From Spirochaetaceae bacterium (lineage in GTDB: Bacteria; Spirochaetota; Spirochaetia; DSM-27196; PWMO01): DNA of 8,662 nucleotides. A program made the position numbers and the translations under genes. This document shows, piece after piece, positions 5,392-8,662 of the stretch. A model generated the notes under the pieces. It made no database searches, was not told where the DNA came from, and saw only the letters and a program-made list of their open reading frames with translations. Location: the NCBI GenBank assembly GCA_003558175.1, contig PWMO01000207.1:1-8662 (forward strand), read 5' to 3'. Position 1 is the first letter of the stretch. Every line of letters starts with the position of its first letter.

Positions 5392-6561
5392 TCAATCGTC
5401 CAGCGCCGCGTAATCAAACGACAGTTCCTGCTCTTCCCGGTATCTGTTCAGTGCGAGCTCTATCAGCGTGTCCAGCAGCCTGGGGTAGGCGAGCCCGGCG
5501 GCCTCGCACATACGGGGAAACATACTGATACTGGTGAAACCGGGGATCGTGTTGATTTCGTTTATGTAGATGGTGCGTTTGGTATTGTGCACCAGAAAGT
5601 CCACCCGTGACATGCCGTCGGCTCCCACAGCGCGGTGCGCCTCGGCAGCGATCCGTTGTACTTCAGCAGATTCTGCCGCCGTCAGCAGCGCGGGAATCTC
5701 AAGTCTGGCACCGTCAGGGTCAACGTACTTGGCGTCGTAATCATAGAAGCGGTGGCTGGGAATTACCTCGCCCGGCGGATACGCGGTCGGCACGGAGTTA
5801 CCGACCACCGAACACTCGATCTCCTGACCGGGGACGGCCGGTTCAAGCAGCAGCTTGTTGTCGAACCGGAAGGCAGTCCGAACGGCATTGAATAACTCGT
5901 CGCCGCTCTCAACGCAGGAAATCCCGACCGAAGAACCGGCGCGTGCCGGTTTCACGAACAGCGGGAACCCAAACCGCTCGGTTGCCACCCGGCGGCAGTC
6001 GACAAGCGCGCGGTCTTCCAGCGTGTCGAAATCCGAGCGCCTGAGAACCATGTAGGGCGTGACCGGCAGACCCGCTGCCTGCCAGACCCGCTTGGCGATC
6101 TCCTTATCCATACCTATCGCGCTGCCCGGCACCCCGGCCCCCACGTAGGGCAGGCCCGCTATCTCCAGCGCTCCCTGGATTGTCCCGTCCTCACCGAAGG
6201 TGCCGTGCAGCACCGGAAACACTACATCAACTGGAAGGGTCTCTTCAGTTCCGGCCAGACGGAGGCCGGCGCCGGGTTGGATCAGTACCAGTCTTGACGG
6301 CTGTTCCGCGGTGCCGTGTTCCGCGGTTCGGTGTTCCGGAGTTCCGTGTTCCGCGGTGTCGATCGAGAGCGACGCTCCCTCGTTGCGCACCGACCGCAGC
6401 AACGCTTCCGGCTGAAGGTGCCAGCGGCCGGTCTTGTCGATTCCAATCAGCAGCACACGGTACCGCTGCGCGTCAAGATTACGGACGATTGAGGCGGCAG
6501 AGATCAAAGAAACCTCGTGTTCGCCCGATCGGCCGCCAAACAGAACCGCCACGTTCAGCAT
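5392..6561 (-). CDS. ddl: D-alanine--D-alanine ligase
   Basis: An ATP-grasp ligase that joins two D-alanines in the cytoplasm to make the dipeptide MurF adds to peptidoglycan precursors. It has 389 residues, with GGRSGEHEVSL at 9-19 (Glu16 binds the first D-Ala), VLHGTFGEDG (117-126), FVKPARAGSSVG (202-213), the omega loop FYDYDAKY (272-279) with Tyr as in true D-Ala-D-Ala ligases, SRVDF with Arg319 and Asp321, and INEINTIPGFTSIS (333-346) with metal ligands Glu335 and Asn337. No vancomycin-type change is seen. Residues 69-88 are a tandem pentapeptide insert in the N-terminal domain, in a variable region before the conserved core. The ATG overlaps the murE stop as ATGCTGA, and GAGGGAGGG lies six bases upstream, so it is co-transcribed and probably coupled with murE. 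Confidence 0.96.
   Translation of the reverse strand: MLNVAVLFGGRSGEHEVSLISAASIVRNLDAQRYRVLLIGIDKTGRWHLQPEALLRSVRNEGASLSIDTAEHGTPEHRTAEHGTAEQPSRLVLIQPGAGLRLAGTEETLPVDVVFPVLHGTFGEDGTIQGALEIAGLPYVGAGVPGSAIGMDKEIAKRVWQAAGLPVTPYMVLRRSDFDTLEDRALVDCRRVATERFGFPLFVKPARAGSSVGISCVESGDELFNAVRTAFRFDNKLLLEPAVPGQEIECSVVGNSVPTAYPPGEVIPSHRFYDYDAKYVDPDGARLEIPALLTAAESAEVQRIAAEAHRAVGADGMSRVDFLVHNTKRTIYINEINTIPGFTSISMFPRMCEAAGLAYPRLLDTLIELALNRYREEQELSFDYAALDD
6298..6362 (-). repeat. 15-bp tandem repeat inside ddl
   Basis: Four imperfect 15-base units, GTTCCGCGGTGCCGT on the plus strand, run from 6303 to 6362. On the coding strand they give the pentapeptides TAEHG, TPEHR, TAEHG and TAEQP (Ddl residues 69-88). 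The unit is a multiple of three, so copy-number change would keep the frame. Confidence 0.85.
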
Positions 6562-8204
6562 GAGGCGCCCTCCCTCGATTCTCTGTTGCCTGATTCGCCT
6601 GCCTTGCCTGCCTCGCCTGTTTCACGCGCTTCTACCTGGTACCCAAGGGAGGTGAGAGCCTCCTCGGCCGCCCGACGTTCGTCCCAGTCAATCGGGCCGT
6701 CGCGGTAGATGATGCTTGCTTCATGCCCCTTGCCGAGCATCACCACGGTATCACCGGGGCGTGCAATCGAGACCGCTTTGCGGATCGCCTCGCTCCGATC
6801 CGGTATCAGTTGCAGCGTATCGCCCTCCTTCAGATCCGGGTTCTCCCGTCGCGCACCCTCCGCAATCTGCAGCAGGATGTCATAGCCATCTTCGCCGCGC
6901 GGATCCTCATCGGCAAGCACCAGGATGTCACAGTAGCGTGCCGCAATTGCTCCCTGGATCGGCCGTTTCTGTACATCCCGCTCGCCCGCAGAGCCGAACA
7001 CCGCGATCAGGCGTCCGGCCGTATTGGCGCGGAAGATAGGAAACACCTTCTCGAAGGATCCGGGGCTGTGCGCGTAGTCCACCACCACCGAAAACGGCTG
7101 GTTGCCGCGCACCGGGGCCATGCGGCCGACAACCGGGCGCAGTCCGGCAACGTCGGCAGCCACGCGCGCGATTGGCTTTTGCAGCAGGTGCGAGACGGTC
7201 AACACGGCCGCGAGGCTGTTCTCAATGTTGAACCGCGCCGGCACGGGTACCCGAACCCGTACGGAGCTGTGACCCTGAACGGAGTCGCCCGCGGCCTCCC
7301 GTTCCAGGGTGGAAAAGCTGGATGCAGCGATGATGAAGTCACAGTCGCTGTACTCTCCGCTGCTTTCCAGCAGTACTGCGCGCAGGTCGGCTGACCGGTT
7401 GTCGATGGAGTAGCGCAGAACCGTCCGCTCCGTAGCCGCTTCAAAGCAGCTGCTGTTTGGGTCATCGGCATTCACCACGCCAAAACAGCGTTCCGACTCC
7501 GCCAGCGCGCGAAACAGGTTGAGCTTATCGTCGCGGTACTGTTCGAAACTGCCGTGGAACTCGAGATGCTCGTGTGAGAGATTGGTGAAGACCGCCGCCT
7601 CAAAGCGCAGCCCCATCAGCCGCGCGGTGCGCTGCGAGAGGCCGTGCGAGGTGGTCTCGAGAACCGCAAACCGGTAGCCTGCTTCCACCATCTGCGCCAG
7701 CGCACTCTGGATATCAGGACTCTCCGGCGTTGATTGGCGCAGCGGATTCTTACAGAGCCCCTCTCCGGTATCGCGCGCCACGGTAGAGAGCAACCCGGCG
7801 CGCTCTCCCTGCGCTCGCAACAGCTGATAGATGAAATAGGCCGTAGTGCTCTTGCCGTCGGTCCCCGTCACGCCGATCAACGCCAGTTTTCGGGCCGGGT
7901 AGTCATAGTGCAGTGCCGCCGCACGGTTGAGCGCCTTTCGACTGTTGTCGACCTTGAGAAAGACGGCCTGCTCAGGGTAGTGTTGCAGCGGCTGCGAGTG
8001 TACAATTGCCGCGGCGCCCCTGGCGATGGCCTGGTGGATGAACAGGTGCCCGTCGGTATGGTCTCCGGGTATGGCAAAGAAAAGATGCCCCGGGCCAACG
8101 GTGCGAGAATCGTAGCTCAGGCCGCGAATCTCGGCATCGCGAAGGTTATGCAGCTGTTCGGGCTGTAAGGCGTCAACGAAGCGCGCCAGCGGTAGAACCG
8201 GCAT
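6555..8204 (-). CDS. murE: UDP-MurNAc-tripeptide synthetase MurE
   Basis: A cytoplasmic Mur ligase that uses ATP to add the third stem-peptide residue (meso-DAP, lysine or ornithine) to UDP-MurNAc-L-Ala-D-Glu. Its 549 residues comprise an N-terminal UDP-binding domain (1-105) with LSYDSRTV at 29-36, a central ATPase with P-loop GVTGTDGKST (111-120), STPES (158-162), ETTSHGLSQR (183-192), FTNLSHEHLEFHG (206-218) and carbamylated-Lys position Lys227, then a C-terminal domain with VDYAHSPGS (375-383), FGSAGERD (403-410), GKGHE (491-495) and the specificity motif EDPR (433-436). DAP enzymes have DNPR there, so the third residue is uncertain. The tail after about 525 is hydrophilic and repetitive, beyond the usual end of the family. 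The ATG at 8202-8204 has no Shine-Dalgarno, with a promoter directly upstream; ddl follows with a 7-base overlap. Confidence 0.95.
   Translation of the reverse strand: MPVLPLARFVDALQPEQLHNLRDAEIRGLSYDSRTVGPGHLFFAIPGDHTDGHLFIHQAIARGAAAIVHSQPLQHYPEQAVFLKVDNSRKALNRAAALHYDYPARKLALIGVTGTDGKSTTAYFIYQLLRAQGERAGLLSTVARDTGEGLCKNPLRQSTPESPDIQSALAQMVEAGYRFAVLETTSHGLSQRTARLMGLRFEAAVFTNLSHEHLEFHGSFEQYRDDKLNLFRALAESERCFGVVNADDPNSSCFEAATERTVLRYSIDNRSADLRAVLLESSGEYSDCDFIIAASSFSTLEREAAGDSVQGHSSVRVRVPVPARFNIENSLAAVLTVSHLLQKPIARVAADVAGLRPVVGRMAPVRGNQPFSVVVDYAHSPGSFEKVFPIFRANTAGRLIAVFGSAGERDVQKRPIQGAIAARYCDILVLADEDPRGEDGYDILLQIAEGARRENPDLKEGDTLQLIPDRSEAIRKAVSIARPGDTVVMLGKGHEASIIYRDGPIDWDERRAAEEALTSLGYQVEARETGEAGKAGESGNRESREGASC
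6568..6576 (-). promoter_or_regulatory. Ribosome binding site of ddl within the end of murE
   Basis: GAGGGAGGG on the minus strand ends six bases before the ddl ATG. It lies inside murE coding sequence, where it encodes part of the C-terminal tail, so ddl can be initiated independently as well as by coupling. Confidence 0.75.
6586..6621 (-). repeat. 9-bp tandem repeat in the murE C-terminal tail
   Basis: Four units of 9 bases on the plus strand (TTGCCTGAT, TCGCCTGCC, TTGCCTGCC, TCGCCTGTT) encode the tripeptides ETG, EAG, KAG and ESG at MurE residues 528-539. The repeats lie beyond the conserved ligase fold and directly before the segment carrying the ddl ribosome site. Confidence 0.8.
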
Positions 8205-8210
8205 GGCGAG

Positions 8211-8239
8211 ATAGTAACAACACGGGGAACCTTCTGCAA
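8211..8239 (-). promoter_or_regulatory. Predicted sigma70-type promoter of murE-ddl
   Basis: On the minus strand, a -35 of TTGCAG (8234-8239), a 17-base spacer and a -10 of TACTAT (8211-8216). The -10 ends six bases before the ATG at 8204, so the usual start point seven bases downstream is the A of the ATG itself. A leaderless mRNA is predicted, which fits the lack of any Shine-Dalgarno. Confidence 0.55.
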
Positions 8240-8269
8240 GACACGCTGTTTGATCGGATAACGCACATC

Positions 8270-8662
8270 GTGAAAGAGCCCTACCTCAAGCGACAGCTGA
8301 TCGCCTACATCGGCAACAAGCGATCGTTGCTGCCGTTTCTGGGGACACTGTTCCTTCGACTGCACGAAGAGCGTCCGGTGCAGCGCTTTCTGGATCCGTT
8401 TGCCGGAAGCGGTGCGGTGGCGCGCCTCGGGAAACGGCTTGGGTTCAATGTCCATGCCAACGATTGGGAGTACTACGCATACATCCTCAACCGCGCTTTC
8501 GTGACGCTTGACAGCACGCGCGGAGACGCCTTGTTTGCGGCCGACGGTGGTATCGAAGCGGTGATTGCCGAGCTCAATCGCCGGCCTCTGAACGGACCGC
8601 CGAACCGGACGCCGGGCGGAACGCCGACCGTGGGTGTACCGGACGATGTGGCGTCCATAAGC
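8270..8662 (+). CDS. D12-class adenine-specific DNA methyltransferase, 5' part
   Basis: The first 131 codons of a Dam-like (D12, alpha-class) N6-adenine DNA methyltransferase, cut by the right edge of the window. AYIGNKRSLLPFL (12-24) is the motif X-like segment with the Asn-Lys pair. FLDPFAGSGAV (40-50) is the AdoMet-binding motif I. The Asp65 in HANDWEYY fits the ribose-binding acidic residue. The catalytic DPPY would lie beyond the window. The GTG at 8270 is the best start available: the reading frame stays open further upstream, but it holds no ATG, GTG or TTG until it runs into antisense of murE. No good Shine-Dalgarno precedes it. Whether it is a solitary methylase or part of a restriction-modification system cannot be told here. 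Residues about 108-126 are rich in Pro, Gly and Thr. Confidence 0.85.
   Translation, partial: MKEPYLKRQLIAYIGNKRSLLPFLGTLFLRLHEERPVQRFLDPFAGSGAVARLGKRLGFNVHANDWEYYAYILNRAFVTLDSTRGDALFAADGGIEAVIAELNRRPLNGPPNRTPGGTPTVGVPDDVASIS

Noticed and set aside
6723..7394. A 223-codon open frame on the plus strand inside murE
   Set aside because: It is antisense to conserved MurE motifs, with no recognisable domain or ribosome site.
7734..8168. A 144-codon plus-strand frame near the start of murE
   Set aside because: It lies entirely within the conserved MurE N-terminal and P-loop region, and its composition is that of a reverse-strand shadow.
1..8662. Search for a mobile element, CRISPR array, tRNA or defence island
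   Set aside because: No transposase, integrase, regularly spaced repeats, tRNA-like cloverleaf or cluster of defence genes was seen. The single methylase at the edge is not enough to claim a defence system.

Overview
The window is a gene-dense, high-G+C (about 60% by eye) bacterial chromosomal segment with eight protein genes and no gap between genes longer than about 70 bases. I see no tRNA, rRNA, CRISPR array, insertion sequence or phage gene. The gene set is LL-diaminopimelate aminotransferase, a GAF protein, Pol IV, a membrane M28-like protein, a nitroreductase, Ddl, MurE and a D12-class DNA methyltransferase. It would suit a spirochaete-like or other deep-branching Gram-negative bacterium with a DapL route to diaminopimelate and lysine. 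That placement is an inference from general resemblance, not a proof. The first 14 bases are the 3' end of an Illumina adapter, so the left end is an untrimmed assembly artefact, probably the edge of a (meta)genomic contig.

Layout from left to right: dapL on the minus strand, its C-terminal part lost at the contig edge (15-814). A GAF-domain protein on the plus strand (883-1398). Then a minus-strand pair, a signal-peptide membrane protein with an M28 peptidase-like domain (2551-4761) followed by dinB (1340-2551), joined by a TGATG stop/start overlap. A nitroreductase on the plus strand (4830-5333). A second minus-strand pair, murE (6555-8204) followed by ddl (5392-6561), overlapping by 7 bases. 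Finally the first 131 codons of an adenine-specific DNA methyltransferase on the plus strand (8270-8662), cut by the right edge.

Two genes act together directly. MurE adds the third residue of the peptidoglycan stem peptide and Ddl makes the D-Ala-D-Ala dipeptide that MurF adds next. DapL supplies diaminopimelate and lysine upstream, but its gene lies about 5 kb from the other two. The other genes (DNA damage tolerance, nitroreductase, GAF) look like ordinary neighbours without a visible shared pathway.

Small-scale structure is richer than the gene list suggests. The three minus-strand transcription units (dapL, M28-dinB, murE-ddl) each have a sigma70-like promoter with an exact 17-base spacer very close to the start codon. 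For the M28-like gene and murE it lies so close that the mRNA would be leaderless or nearly so, and neither has a Shine-Dalgarno sequence. The adjacent genes ddl and murE each carry an in-frame coding minisatellite (15-bp and 9-bp units). The M28-like domain lacks several zinc ligands. The GAF protein and Pol IV genes overlap tail to tail by 59 bases in a stretch of competing GC-rich hairpins. I found no convincing new multi-gene system.
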